Below are positions 15,474-22,466 of a DNA stretch of 24,209 bases, in pieces. Each line of letters opens with the position of its first letter. Positions within the stretch are counted from its first letter, which is position 1. The stretch spans positions 1 to 24,209 of IMG/VR virus record IMGVR_UViG_3300047553_000193, one strand, 5' to 3'. The position numbers and the translations under genes were made by a program. The notes below the pieces were generated by a model. It worked only from the letters and a program-made list of their open reading frames with translations. It was not told the origin of the DNA and searched no databases. The stretch comes from a virus.

Positions 15474-16628
15474 TTAGACAAACCGATACACGCCCTGGAA
15501 CTTATGGTCATTTTTGCACCTTACCGCTAAGGCTAAAGCGTTCACACAGTCGTCATGGAATCCGCTCGGAGCGTTATATCTTACCCCTGTTGAAGTGAAC
15601 ACGTACTCAAAAACATTAAGCTCGTCAGTTATTTTGCCCTCAGGGAAACCAATCTCCTGCTTATGTATAGCGGACGCGAGTAGCTCCATGATTTGCTGTT
15701 TTGATGTTGACGTGTACTTAAAGCCGTGCATCGCGCTGAATGATCTTTGCAAGTCCTCAGTAATGGCATCCCCTACGCCTGTGCTGTCAATCATTACAGG
15801 ACGTGAACGGTCAAGCGTAAGGATATGCTCACGCGTTGACTTCCAATCTTTTTGGAATCGGTCAAACTTGCACACGTGACCATGCATATCTAAGCCGATA
15901 ATGACTGTCCAGTCATGCGACTTCGCGAGGTCAATTCCGTAATAAAGTGGGGGTAAGCTTGACAAAGGTTTTACACAGGTTCGGATATGTTCACTCCCAA
16001 AAGGGTTTGAAGCGTTCTCCATAGCGTTCGCCATGTACTCCTGTTCAAATACCGCTGAGGGTAATTGATTCCGCGCCTCGTCGATTTCCGACTTATCTAT
16101 GTAGGGGTTATCGTAGGTCGTAAATTTAAAAGCTGACCATTCAGGCTCACCACCTTTTTGGAATAGCGAATAGAAATAATTTTTCCCCTTAGGCGTTGAA
16201 AGGAATAATGCGCGACCTTTATAGTCCGTCAGCGTTGGACGGATCGAGTTCAACCAGCCGTCCTCTAGGTTCGGAATGAATGAAGCCTCATCCACAACTA
16301 CTAAGTGAAATTTGCGACCGCGTAAGGAATCAAGCCGTTCCCCTGTAAAAAACATTACTGAGCCTTCGTTTGGGAAGGTAATAGTTAAGTCGCTTTTGTT
16401 ATGCTCAAACGGAATGACCTTTGTTAGCTGTTTAAAGAAGGTTTTAGCGAGTTGGTAGGTTGGGGTAATGTAAGCGACTGCGCTCCCTTTTATCGCCTCG
16501 AAAATGATCTCTAATTGCGCTAGTTCCGATTTTCCGAAACGCCGTCCACACATAACGACACGAAAGCGCGACTGATCGTCAAAGATAGCTTGTTGGTTTT
16601 CGTGAAGTTCGGGGATGTGTATCTGCAT
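15474..16628 (-). CDS. terL: Large terminase subunit
   Basis: This ATP-driven motor packages DNA into the prohead and cuts it. The ATPase domain shows Walker A (GRRFGKSE, residues 28-35), Walker B with the catalytic glutamate (HLVVVDEAS, 108-116), and the coupling motif (STPKGKN, 144-150). The RNase H-like nuclease domain has acidic metal ligands at YYGIDLAKSHD (Asp233), VMIDSTGVGD (Asp281) and FHDDCVNALA (Asp359/360). At 384 residues it is at the short end for TerL but has every motif. The ATG lies one base after the stop of a 25-residue peptide and is preceded by the small terminase gene. Confidence 0.95.
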   Translation of the reverse strand: MQIHIPELHENQQAIFDDQSRFRVVMCGRRFGKSELAQLEIIFEAIKGSAVAYITPTYQLAKTFFKQLTKVIPFEHNKSDLTITFPNEGSVMFFTGERLDSLRGRKFHLVVVDEASFIPNLEDGWLNSIRPTLTDYKGRALFLSTPKGKNYFYSLFQKGGEPEWSAFKFTTYDNPYIDKSEIDEARNQLPSAVFEQEYMANAMENASNPFGSEHIRTCVKPLSSLPPLYYGIDLAKSHDWTVIIGLDMHGHVCKFDRFQKDWKSTREHILTLDRSRPVMIDSTGVGDAITEDLQRSFSAMHGFKYTSTSKQQIMELLASAIHKQEIGFPEGKITDELNVFEYVFTSTGVRYNAPSGFHDDCVNALALAVRCKNDHKFQGVYRFV

Positions 16629-16629
16629 A

Positions 16630-16707
16630 TCAATCTTTCCAAAATTTATCTACCCAGCGCATAAGGGTAAATAGTACCCCTATCGTTATGAACGCGAGTA
16701 AAAACAT
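16630..16707 (-). CDS. Tiny membrane peptide (25 aa) between TerS and TerL
   Basis: The TerS stop overlaps an ATG (TAATG) that opens a 25-codon frame. Its stop is followed by one base and then the TerL ATG, so the frame exactly fills the gap. The peptide is MFLLAFITIGVLF, then TLMRWVDKFWKD: an uninterrupted 15-residue hydrophobic segment with a positively charged, aromatic C-terminal end, as in single-pass membrane peptides. The stop-start overlap at both ends is how other genes in this window are linked. It could be translated by coupling or be chance. No family is recognised. Confidence 0.5.
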   Translation of the reverse strand: MFLLAFITIGVLFTLMRWVDKFWKD

Positions 16708-17111
16708 TATAAGATCGTTTTGCCCTTAGTGATAACAAACTCTATTTTACCTGTGTTCTCTACGGTGCTGGTCTCTTTCGGTTTTCCGTAAACACGAGTT
16801 AACAAAGTGTCGAGTGAATAAAGCGAACCTTTTTCAAGGCTTTTCCTCATAGCTCCTGCGATTGTTTTCTCTAAGATCGTCGCCTTAGGGTTATCCCAAA
16901 CCGATTTTAATTCCTCTAAGTCCATAGCCATTAAAGCCTGAATCGTGTCATTAACCTCGCTAGCTTTGTATCCCTGCTCCTTTAATAAGCTGATATACTT
17001 ACGAGGTCGTCCGTTTTTGTTTATCCTTTCAGGGTGGCTATCGAATCCGTCCCCTTTTTTTAAGTTATCTAACTTGTTTGCCATCGGTTGTAAATCGGTT
17101 GTTTTTTGCAT
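16707..17111 (-). CDS. terS: Small terminase subunit-like protein
   Basis: The protein (134 aa from the ATG at 17111) lies just before TerL, and contains FDSHPERINKNGRPRKYISL, the Asn-Gly-Arg-Pro/basic phrase seen near the N terminus of many small terminases of this host group, then helices that would recognise DNA and oligomerise. A second ATG at 17084 (MANKLDNLKK) is equally good and gives 125 aa and a 20-nt instead of a 47-nt overlap with the HNH gene; I slightly favour it biologically. TerS selects the packaging site and regulates TerL. The C terminus (KIEFVITKGKTIL) is strand-like, a possible TerL-binding end. Position is the main evidence. Confidence 0.75.
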   Translation of the reverse strand: MQKTTDLQPMANKLDNLKKGDGFDSHPERINKNGRPRKYISLLKEQGYKASEVNDTIQALMAMDLEELKSVWDNPKATILEKTIAGAMRKSLEKGSLYSLDTLLTRVYGKPKETSTVENTGKIEFVITKGKTIL

Positions 17112-17364
17112 TACGCGAATTAATCTTTTCGTTGTGTATTTCCATCAGGAAATCTTTGTACTTTGTCCTGTCGCCGTATCTGTCATGACATAGCCTACAG
17201 ACTGCCATAAGGTTACTGATGTAGTCCTGTGTTTTAGAACCTCCCATGCCTCGCCGCTGAATGTGATGAATATCGACGGCTTTTGATCCGCAGACTTCAC
17301 ACGGTATAAAAGATTCAGTATCGTATCCGAAAAAATCAAAGTAGAGCGCTGTGTGTTTTTTCAT
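17065..17364 (-). CDS. HNH endonuclease next to the terminase
   Basis: The protein has the zinc-stabilised HNH core: CEVC (Cys22, Cys25), VDIHHIQRRG (His33/34), Asn51 in YISNLMAVC, and CRLCH (Cys56, Cys59, His60). The two Cys pairs bind a structural zinc and the His/Asn/His residues the catalytic metal. HNH proteins beside terminase genes are known to assist DNA packaging in several tailed phages. Alternatively it could be a homing nuclease. The gene overlaps both neighbours (TerS and the unknown protein upstream), so it is integrated in the operon, which favours the packaging role. Confidence 0.85.
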   Translation of the reverse strand: MKKHTALYFDFFGYDTESFIPCEVCGSKAVDIHHIQRRGMGGSKTQDYISNLMAVCRLCHDRYGDRTKYKDFLMEIHNEKINSRNAKNNRFTTDGKQVR

Positions 17365-17656
17365 TCTCGAAGTTTTTGTAAACCGTTCCCGATACGTTTA
17401 TCTTATTAGCCACAGGATAACCTTCAAAAATTATGCCGTCCTTATCTCCGACAAGTTTAACCTGCTTTGAGTTCGCCTCACGTACTGCAACAGGGAAAGG
17501 GAAAAGGCTGTTTTCAATCCTTACTTTGTCAATCATTCGAACCCATAAGCGCGAGCGTTCACGTGATCTACTGCCGTAAAGGTAAACGGAAGCCATTTGA
17601 ATCTCCTTAAATACAGCCATAAGCTGTTTCTTTTCTGTGTTGTAAAGTGCGATCAT
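17336..17656 (-). CDS. Small protein of unknown function
   Basis: The protein (106 aa) has a basic helical N-terminal half ([40 protein letters not shown]) and a beta-like C-terminal half ([20 protein letters not shown]). The first part is faintly reminiscent of NUMOD-type DNA-binding segments, which is weak and may be chance. It overlaps the methyltransferase stop by 4 nt (ATGA) and the HNH start by 29 nt. A DNA-binding role would fit its neighbours but is not shown. I do not recognise a family. Confidence 0.6.
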   Translation of the reverse strand: MIALYNTEKKQLMAVFKEIQMASVYLYGSRSRERSRLWVRMIDKVRIENSLFPFPVAVREANSKQVKLVGDKDGIIFEGYPVANKINVSGTVYKNFENEKTHSALL

Positions 17657-18765
17657 ATTTCTACTCCGTTCTTTTTTATTTTTAAATCAGGATCAAGTGC
17701 TTTCATTCTGTCGATAATTACCTGACAGTATTTAGGATCGAGTTCCATACCGTAGCACTTGCGTTTAAGTTGATGTGACGCTACCATTGTGACTCCGCTT
17801 CCTAAAAAATAATCAGAAATAAGTTTTGATTTTTCTCCAAACTTTTGAAAGCACCAAGATACAAGTTCTACTGGCTTCTGCGTTGGATGCACCCTATTTA
17901 CTTTTTCAGATGCTTTTGTAAATTGACGAACTACGCTCCTTGCATTGCACCATGCAAGTTCGCAGTCCGTTTGGTCACTACCTCCATTGTTCTTATCCCA
18001 AACTATCCAGCATTCAGAATCAGGTAAACAAGAAGAATAGTAATTTGCTCCCCACCATATTTGAACTGCGTCTGGGAACAAAGAAAATATCAGGTTAAAT
18101 GAATCTTTAGCTGCATTGGTATCAGAATCCCCTAAAATATCCTTGCCATATTTTTCTTTCAATACTCCACTTTTTGTAACAGCATTCATACCATAAGGAG
18201 GGTCTGTAAAAACCATGTCAGCCTTTTCTCCATTCATTAATTTCGCTACTGCGTCGCTGTCTGTTGAATCCCCACAAAGCAAACGATGCTCCCCTATTTC
18301 GAATAGGTCGCCGAGTACAATATCCGTCTTAATTTCGTCAGGCACTTCGAAGTTATCCTCCTCCGCCTCTAGTGTTTCAGGTTCAAAGTTCGGAATATCC
18401 AACCCCCACTCCGTCAACTGCTCAGCGTCCCAATTATTTGCTAGATCGTCCCAATCCCACTCACCATATCCTACGTTATCTTTTATAATAAATTCGCGCT
18501 TTTGTTCTTCAGTCCAATCGTCTGCCATCGTAACCCAAGTCTCAGGGATTTCTGAGTAGCTTAATTCCTTTAAAGCCTTTAATCTCATGTTGCCTCCGAG
18601 CGGATAAATTTTCCCGTCTGTGTCAGTTACGCAAACAATCGGACGCTTGTCTAACATATCGGGAAACGCCTCGATTGATTTGACGAGCTTTTTAAATTTA
18701 TCGTCCTTAATTAACCGAGGGTTATTCGGGTTCGCTTTGATTTTTGAAAGTTTTATTTTTCCCAT
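17653..18765 (-). CDS. ParB-like domain fused to a DNA methyltransferase
   Basis: Residues 1-100 are a ParB/Srx-type domain ([20 protein letters not shown]; box II-like [11 protein letters not shown], residues 55-65). Residues 150-370 are an amino-DNA methyltransferase with [13 protein letters not shown] (DPPY 188-191, motif IV), HPTQKP (293-298) and [11 protein letters not shown] (motif I-like AdoMet site) followed by CYGMELDP. Motif IV precedes motif I, a beta-class order for adenine or N4-cytosine enzymes. Phages with this fusion probably methylate their DNA to evade restriction or mark packaging sites. No partner nuclease of a restriction system is nearby. The overlap with the MazG-like gene is 13 nt. 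Target site unknown. Confidence 0.9.
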   Translation of the reverse strand: MGKIKLSKIKANPNNPRLIKDDKFKKLVKSIEAFPDMLDKRPIVCVTDTDGKIYPLGGNMRLKALKELSYSEIPETWVTMADDWTEEQKREFIIKDNVGYGEWDWDDLANNWDAEQLTEWGLDIPNFEPETLEAEEDNFEVPDEIKTDIVLGDLFEIGEHRLLCGDSTDSDAVAKLMNGEKADMVFTDPPYGMNAVTKSGVLKEKYGKDILGDSDTNAAKDSFNLIFSLFPDAVQIWWGANYYSSCLPDSECWIVWDKNNGGSDQTDCELAWCNARSVVRQFTKASEKVNRVHPTQKPVELVSWCFQKFGEKSKLISDYFLGSGVTMVASHQLKRKCYGMELDPKYCQVIIDRMKALDPDLKIKKNGVEI

Positions 18766-18977
18766 AGATCGTTTGTTGTTTCATGATACCTACCGAATTT
18801 AATCGGCTGCTGGCTTTTTAATTTCTCAATGTACAAAACCGCGTCCATAAGTTCCTCCTGCAAATGGTTTAAATAGTCGTCCTTATCGTTTTCGTATAAG
18901 GTCGTTCCGTATTTCTTTATTCCTATTTCTGAACGCTGGTTAAATTTATCAATTACCTGTTGAACTATTTTATCCAT
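18753..18977 (-). CDS. MazG-like NTP pyrophosphohydrolase-like small protein
   Basis: The 74-residue protein is nearly all helical and contains [20 protein letters not shown], then [20 protein letters not shown]. The EExxD-type metal-binding helix and the 'GIKKYGTTL' loop are typical of phage MazG-like proteins, which hydrolyse nucleotide triphosphates. It has only one complete acidic helix, so it may be a reduced member or bind only. It overlaps the methyltransferase by 13 nt and the upstream glycosyltransferase by 8 nt. A role in nucleotide pools or stress signalling (ppGpp) would be inference. Confidence 0.6.
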   Translation of the reverse strand: MDKIVQQVIDKFNQRSEIGIKKYGTTLYENDKDDYLNHLQEELMDAVLYIEKLKSQQPIKFGRYHETTNDLWEK

Positions 18978-19602
18978 TTTTTTTATTTACGTAGTAATTG
19001 CCTGTCCTGTCGTACTCAGAAATAATATCGTTGTAAATTGAATGCACGCGGATCAGGCTTTCATCTTTCATTTTTCTGTATTCCGTTCCATTGCCTACGT
19101 CATGACCGATATGCTCAGCTTCTAAAATTGGAATATAGTAATTTATAAAACCAGCCTTTTCTGCTCGATAACAAAAATCTGAGTCCTGCATTCCGTATGG
19201 ATCATGATCCTCGTTATAGTATCCTATTGTGTCAATTAGCTTTCTCGACATGATACAATTTCCAAAGGTTGCAGGCGTTTGATGTATAGGCATTCCATTT
19301 AAAAATGAAATAGGAGGCAAATCTAAAACAGTATGAAAACCAACTACGCCGCTGTTTTCAATTTTCTTTAAATAGCTAACCATAACAGCGAGCCAGTCCT
19401 CAGGCATTCGTATGTCGTTGGCGCAGGTAACAACTGCATCGTATTGTTTAGTTTTCTCTAGCCCTTCATTTAAAGCCGCTGCAACGCCAAAGCGATCTAT
19501 TGTGAATAAGTCAAAAGGATAGCCAGCCTTACCTACTGATTCAAGTGCTTTTTTTGTGTGTTCGTGCCTTGAATAGTCTAAAAAAATTATTGCTACTTTC
19601 AT
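18970..19602 (-). CDS. Glycosyltransferase family 2-like (GT-A)
   Basis: The N terminus MKVAIIFLDYSRHEHTKKAL is the beginning of a GT-A nucleotide-binding fold, followed by GVAAALNEGLEKTKQYDAVV. The expected DxD motif is replaced by TCANDIRMP, with Asn-Asp. A downstream YGMQDSDFCYRAEKAG phrase supplies the acidic catalytic base seen in family 2 enzymes. It would transfer a sugar from a nucleotide donor. The 210-residue length is short but complete for GT2 enzymes of phages. It starts 4 nt inside the LpxA-like gene (ATGA), so the cassette is co-translated. The acceptor could be host surface glycan, phage DNA or a virion protein. Confidence 0.8.
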   Translation of the reverse strand: MKVAIIFLDYSRHEHTKKALESVGKAGYPFDLFTIDRFGVAAALNEGLEKTKQYDAVVTCANDIRMPEDWLAVMVSYLKKIENSGVVGFHTVLDLPPISFLNGMPIHQTPATFGNCIMSRKLIDTIGYYNEDHDPYGMQDSDFCYRAEKAGFINYYIPILEAEHIGHDVGNGTEYRKMKDESLIRVHSIYNDIISEYDRTGNYYVNKKNG

Positions 19603-20075
19603 TTATTTTTACTTAGGTATCGGGCAGGATTCCCAACGTATTTAGAGTTCTCTTTTGTTTCAAGTCCCTTTGTAACTACTGCGCCCATTCCAATCATGCA
19701 GCCTTGCGCGATTTGTTGCCTTTGATGTATAACAGCGTTCAAACCGATATTAGTTCCGTTCCCAATAATTGCATGACCTCCGATTTTAGCACCGCAGGAA
19801 ATAGTAACGTCGTCCTGAATTACACAATCATGACCGACATGGCTGTGCTTCATTAAATAACAATTTTTACCGATTTCAGTTTTCCTAACTGCTCCGCTGT
19901 CAACGGTAACATGACCAGTCAGGCGGCTGCCTGATTTGATCAAAACTCCCTTATCGATTCCTTCCATGCCTTTCCACTCAGCAGGAAAACCGATAATGCA
20001 AAAAGGACCGATGTAAACGTCGTCCTCAATTGTAACGTGTTTTCCAATCTGTGCTGTTGGGTGTATGTATTGCAT
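19599..20075 (-). CDS. LpxA-like left-handed beta-helix acyltransferase
   Basis: Hexapeptide repeats run the whole length (HPTAQIGKHVTIEDDVYIGP; EIGKNC; VIQDDVTISCGAKIGGHAII). KHSHVGHDC at residues 76-84 carries the pair of histidines (His78, His82) that align with the catalytic histidine region of LpxA, and IGFPAEWKG matches the LpxA loop before the active site. At 158 residues it lacks the C-terminal helical domain of full LpxA (about 260 aa), and ends GNPARYL like sugar O- or N-acyltransferases. It would acylate a sugar-containing acceptor. It lies between two glycosyltransferases, so it probably decorates the same glycan. Confidence 0.8.
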   Translation of the reverse strand: MQYIHPTAQIGKHVTIEDDVYIGPFCIIGFPAEWKGMEGIDKGVLIKSGSRLTGHVTVDSGAVRKTEIGKNCYLMKHSHVGHDCVIQDDVTISCGAKIGGHAIIGNGTNIGLNAVIHQRQQIAQGCMIGMGAVVTKGLETKENSKYVGNPARYLSKNK

Positions 20076-20166
20076 TGTTTAAAAGTTTACGGAGTTCACG
20101 CCCTAAATCCTGGTCGTTAGGATATTTCTTAATCAGTTCAATAATTTTATCAAATAATAGATTCAT
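20026..20166 (-). CDS. Small helical protein (46 aa) in the glycan cassette
   Basis: An ATG at 20166 opens 46 codons, 17 nt before the end of the 92-residue CxxC gene, and the frame runs 50 nt into the LpxA-like gene. The product MNLLFDKIIELIKKYPNDQD then LGRELRKLLN is amphipathic and helical, a pattern I recall from small Bacteroidota phage proteins near glycosyltransferases. It fills the 74-nt gap between 20076 and 20150. Function is unknown, and its 3' part overlaps another gene in a different frame. Confidence 0.45.
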   Translation of the reverse strand: MNLLFDKIIELIKKYPNDQDLGRELRKLLNNAIHTPNSTDWKTRYN

Positions 20167-20428
20167 AGTGTCGGTAAGCCATTGATAAAAATTCAGCTAC
20201 ACAGGCAGGGCAGCGTTTATTGTACGTGTGGTGTGGAAAGTCGATTTGATACACACTCAAAAGCTCGTCCTGTGCTTCGTGTGTAAAGTTAATGACTTCG
20301 CCTGATATAACGAAAAGCTCGTAAATATGTTTATGCCTTAAGTAAATCGGCAAACGCTTGTCTTCGGTTTTTGTTAATGTCTCGGAGGCTGTACTTTTTG
20401 ACCGCCCACTCGTGGAGTTTTTCGCCAT
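20150..20428 (-). CDS. Small CxxC protein in the glycan cassette
   Basis: The frame gives 92 residues from the ATG at 20428, but its first about 30 residues lie inside the upstream glycosyltransferase in another frame and look like a shadow. A TTG at 20353 would give 67 residues starting at LPIYLRHKHIYELF, which includes the plausible core. The core contains HHTYNKRCPACVAEFLSMAY, with a CxxC pair and nearby histidines that could bind zinc. It is followed by the 46-residue protein. The function is unknown. A helper or adaptor for the glycosyltransferases is possible only by position. Confidence 0.5.
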   Translation of the reverse strand: MAKNSTSGRSKSTASETLTKTEDKRLPIYLRHKHIYELFVISGEVINFTHEAQDELLSVYQIDFPHHTYNKRCPACVAEFLSMAYRHYESII

Positions 20429-21356
20429 GATCTAAAATTGCGTTTTTATTGTTTATGTAAAAATTCATGTGCCGATACCAATCGTCCTGAGTTTTAACCC
20501 AAAGTACAGGCGCGTCCGCGTCGTCTGAATAGGGAGGCACTCCCTGACAAATTACAGGAACTTTTTTTGAAGCTGCCTCTAAAATTTTTAGGTTTGATTT
20601 GTACGCGCTCCAATCATTTGCTACCAAAGGAATGAGCATAACGTCCGCGCTGTCGTACATTTTCAGGTACTCAGTAACTGGAAGGGTTCTAAGTATTTCG
20701 TGCTTAAGTGATCTGTTCGCCGTCATGAAGTCCGTCATAGTATCCCAAATATGTTTTGAAATACTATTGCTTTCGTCATAACCTCCGATAACCATTTGAA
20801 CGTCGTAAAAGTGACCTTTGAGCCTGCGAACAGGATTTTTTAATATCCTTAAATCCTCAACGTGAGTACATCCACCTGCCCAAAAAAAGCGCACCCTGTC
20901 CAATTCTGTTTTGTTTACCTGAAATTGATCTTCTCCAAAGGGCAAAGCGTTAGGGAAAATATGAACGTTGTTATTGAACTTCCTGACCTTATTCGCAAGC
21001 CGTTCGTGAGTAACGGTAACCATGTCAGCGTCGTAAAGGTTTTTCTCAATTATCGGAGCGTGATGTTTATAGTCCCAATAGTTAATATGGTTTGTAGGTA
21101 GATTCCAGTCGTCGTCGATATCCATTACTATTTTGCAACCGAATCCCTGCCTAATTAATCCGATCTCATTCGAATAAGGGTTAACCCTATTATAAAGGAA
21201 AATGTCAAAGCTATCTCCGATTTGCTCACGCATTAAGGCATTGCTTACCATACCTTCCACGTTATCCATAAAACCCAAAGGAAGCGCGATCCTGTGATAA
21301 GTTACGCCTGAGTCCTTTTGACCAAAGCCGAAAATTTTTATTTTCTTGTCATCCAT
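20331..21356 (-). CDS. Glycosyltransferase, GT-B fold (GT1/GT4-like)
   Basis: The 341-residue protein has a Rossmann-like N-terminal half (MDDKKIKIFGFGQKDSGVTY, KIVMDIDDDWNLP, DADMVTVTHERLANKVRKFN) and a C-terminal donor-binding half (VRFFWAGGCTHVEDL, SADVMLIPLVANDWSAYKSN). The latter includes LKILEAASKKVPVI, the Glu-containing donor motif of GT4-type enzymes. It would move a sugar from a nucleotide donor. It opens the cassette, and its start overlaps the 82-residue membrane gene by 19 nt. Cytoplasmic action is expected because there is no signal or membrane segment. The acceptor is unknown. Confidence 0.85.
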   Translation of the reverse strand: MDDKKIKIFGFGQKDSGVTYHRIALPLGFMDNVEGMVSNALMREQIGDSFDIFLYNRVNPYSNEIGLIRQGFGCKIVMDIDDDWNLPTNHINYWDYKHHAPIIEKNLYDADMVTVTHERLANKVRKFNNNVHIFPNALPFGEDQFQVNKTELDRVRFFWAGGCTHVEDLRILKNPVRRLKGHFYDVQMVIGGYDESNSISKHIWDTMTDFMTANRSLKHEILRTLPVTEYLKMYDSADVMLIPLVANDWSAYKSNLKILEAASKKVPVICQGVPPYSDDADAPVLWVKTQDDWYRHMNFYINNKNAILDHGEKLHEWAVKKYSLRDINKNRRQAFADLLKA

Positions 21357-21586
21357 GCGATTACGTTTGAAGTGATCCCTGCGCCAAAAGTTACAGCAAC
21401 AAAGTGAGCGACCTCAGGGAAAAAATATAAAGCCGCTGCAACCCAAACCGACAAGCAGATAAAACAATCTAAAGGCTTAAGGCGTTTCCCTTTAGGAAAT
21501 TTTAGCTTTGCTTTTATCCAGTTCGGGATTCCTGCGATCTCAATGAAGTAAAACGAAAAAAATACCGCTGCAATTAGAATAAGCAT
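21338..21586 (-). CDS. Small two-pass membrane protein with CxxC
   Basis: The 82-residue protein has two strongly hydrophobic segments (LILIAAVFFSFYFI, residues 2-17, and LSVWVAAALYFF plus AHFVAVTFGAGI, about 45-72) separated by a basic loop (KAKLKFPKGKRLKPLDC). DCFICLSVW (Cys41, Cys44) at the loop-membrane junction is a motif I recall in small membrane proteins of Bacteroidota phages. It overlaps the glycosyltransferase start by 19 nt. The role is unknown. A holin is possible by topology alone but the basic CxxC loop and location in the glycan cassette make a membrane anchor for sugar transfer equally likely. Confidence 0.65.
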   Translation of the reverse strand: MLILIAAVFFSFYFIEIAGIPNWIKAKLKFPKGKRLKPLDCFICLSVWVAAALYFFPEVAHFVAVTFGAGITSNVIAWMTRK

Positions 21587-21693
21587 GATACTAATTTTAT
21601 AAGGGTAAAAATTGAAAATAAAAGAATCGAGGCTGTTATGAAATAGTCCACGAGCATCGATCCAATACTACCGATTAGTTTTATTGATTTCAT
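21574..21693 (-). CDS. Tiny membrane protein (39 aa)
   Basis: An ATG at 21693 (26 nt inside the end of the sigma-like gene) gives 39 residues: MKSIKLIGSIGSMLVDYFIT then ASILLFSIFTLIKLVSCLF. It has a charged N terminus and a long hydrophobic helix, and its stop overlaps the next gene's start by 13 nt. A longer version from 21792 is open, but its first 33 residues only shadow the upstream gene. Because it fills the gap between 21587 and 21667 it is probably real. Unknown function; it could pair with the following two-pass protein. Confidence 0.5.
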   Translation of the reverse strand: MKSIKLIGSIGSMLVDYFITASILLFSIFTLIKLVSCLF

Positions 21694-22186
21694 TTTTGAG
21701 CTGTTTTTTAGTTTCTTTGACCACGTTAAAAACGTGCTTTTGAGGTATGCCAAAAAATTCCGCAACCTTAACACAGTTTCGAAGTTCGACATATTTTTGG
21801 AAAATTATTGATTCATGTGCATCCTTTGCGCTGGATAGCAGTTTTTTATCAAGTACCCTCTGAGCTGTGTCCGCGCTCCCTAGATCGTTTTTTATCATTG
21901 TCAGCCTCAGATATTCGCGAGCCTTATCGATTGCGCTTTTTTTATACTTGTAATAAAAAGGCGAAGTTGAGGAGTAGGCTAAGTTGTAAATAATACGAAG
22001 GGCAAAGCCTGTAAAGTTTTCGCGTGTCTTGATCCTGATTAAGTCCTCGCAGTTATATTCTAAAAGAATCAAAGCAAACTCCTGTTTAAGATCAGCTTGC
22101 AGGTCAGTAGGGTTGATCTTACTAATGACCTCGTTTATTTTCGGATCATTGTAAGCGTGTTCCACTATTTCCCTACATTCATTCAC
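21668..22186 (-). CDS. Sigma-factor-like / helix-turn-helix phage protein
   Basis: The 172-residue helical protein has an N-terminal part (DLQADLKQEFALILLE, residues 28-43, and NFTGFALRIIYNLAYS, residues 57-72) that resembles the region 2 fold of sigma-70 family factors. The C-terminal helix-turn-helix (VKVAEFFGIPQKHVFNVVKE, residues 139-158) resembles region 4. Phage proteins with this arrangement act as small transcription regulators or sigma-like factors. There is no clear region 1 or 3, so the name is tentative. The ATG is 8 nt inside the nuclease gene. It could control late gene expression downstream. Confidence 0.55.
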   Translation of the reverse strand: MNECREIVEHAYNDPKINEVISKINPTDLQADLKQEFALILLEYNCEDLIRIKTRENFTGFALRIIYNLAYSSTSPFYYKYKKSAIDKAREYLRLTMIKNDLGSADTAQRVLDKKLLSSAKDAHESIIFQKYVELRNCVKVAEFFGIPQKHVFNVVKETKKQLKNEINKTNR

Positions 22187-22466
22187 TTATTCCAATTTTT
22201 TTGAGTATATCATTTAAAGACAAAACTACATCAATTTGACCAGTCCACGAATCAAAAAACTTTATTTCGTCAGGCGTTAGCTTTCTTTGACTAGGCGGAC
22301 GTTCGCCGTCTTTAATTTCAAAAAGATAGTTTTTCCCTTTGTAGCCTACCGCAATATCAGGGAACCCTTTGCCGATTGTGTGAGTTGAGAAAACACTTAC
22401 CCCTGCTATTTTGCGAAGCCTTGTCATAATTTCGCGCTGGTTTGTGTCAACTTTTTTTATCTGCAT
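22179..22466 (-). CDS. VRR-NUC-type nuclease
   Basis: This 95-residue protein shows the PD-(D/E)xK nuclease core in order: GKGFPDIAV (Pro-Asp 36-37), YLFEIKDGE (Glu50, Lys52), and a downstream helical part (QRKLTPDEIKFFDSW) with a conserved glutamine region. This is the pattern of the small VRR-NUC (virus-type replication-repair nuclease) proteins, which cut branched DNA. The length is typical of the stand-alone phage form. It likely helps resolve replication or packaging intermediates. Its start overlaps the AT-rich gene by 20 nt. Confidence 0.8.
   Translation of the reverse strand: MQIKKVDTNQREIMTRLRKIAGVSVFSTHTIGKGFPDIAVGYKGKNYLFEIKDGERPPSQRKLTPDEIKFFDSWTGQIDVVLSLNDILKKIGISE

Noticed and set aside
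15514-15879. Plus-strand ORF of 121 codons
   Set aside because: It lies fully inside the large terminase gene on the other strand, and its sequence is low-complexity Ser/Cys-rich with no recognisable motif.
17145-17339. Minus-strand ORF of 64 codons
   Set aside because: It overlaps the HNH gene in another frame over its whole length; the HNH zinc and catalytic motifs prove the other frame.
18215-18559. Plus-strand ORF of 114 codons
   Set aside because: It is antisense to the ParB-methyltransferase gene and is very Ser-rich, as expected for a shadow frame.
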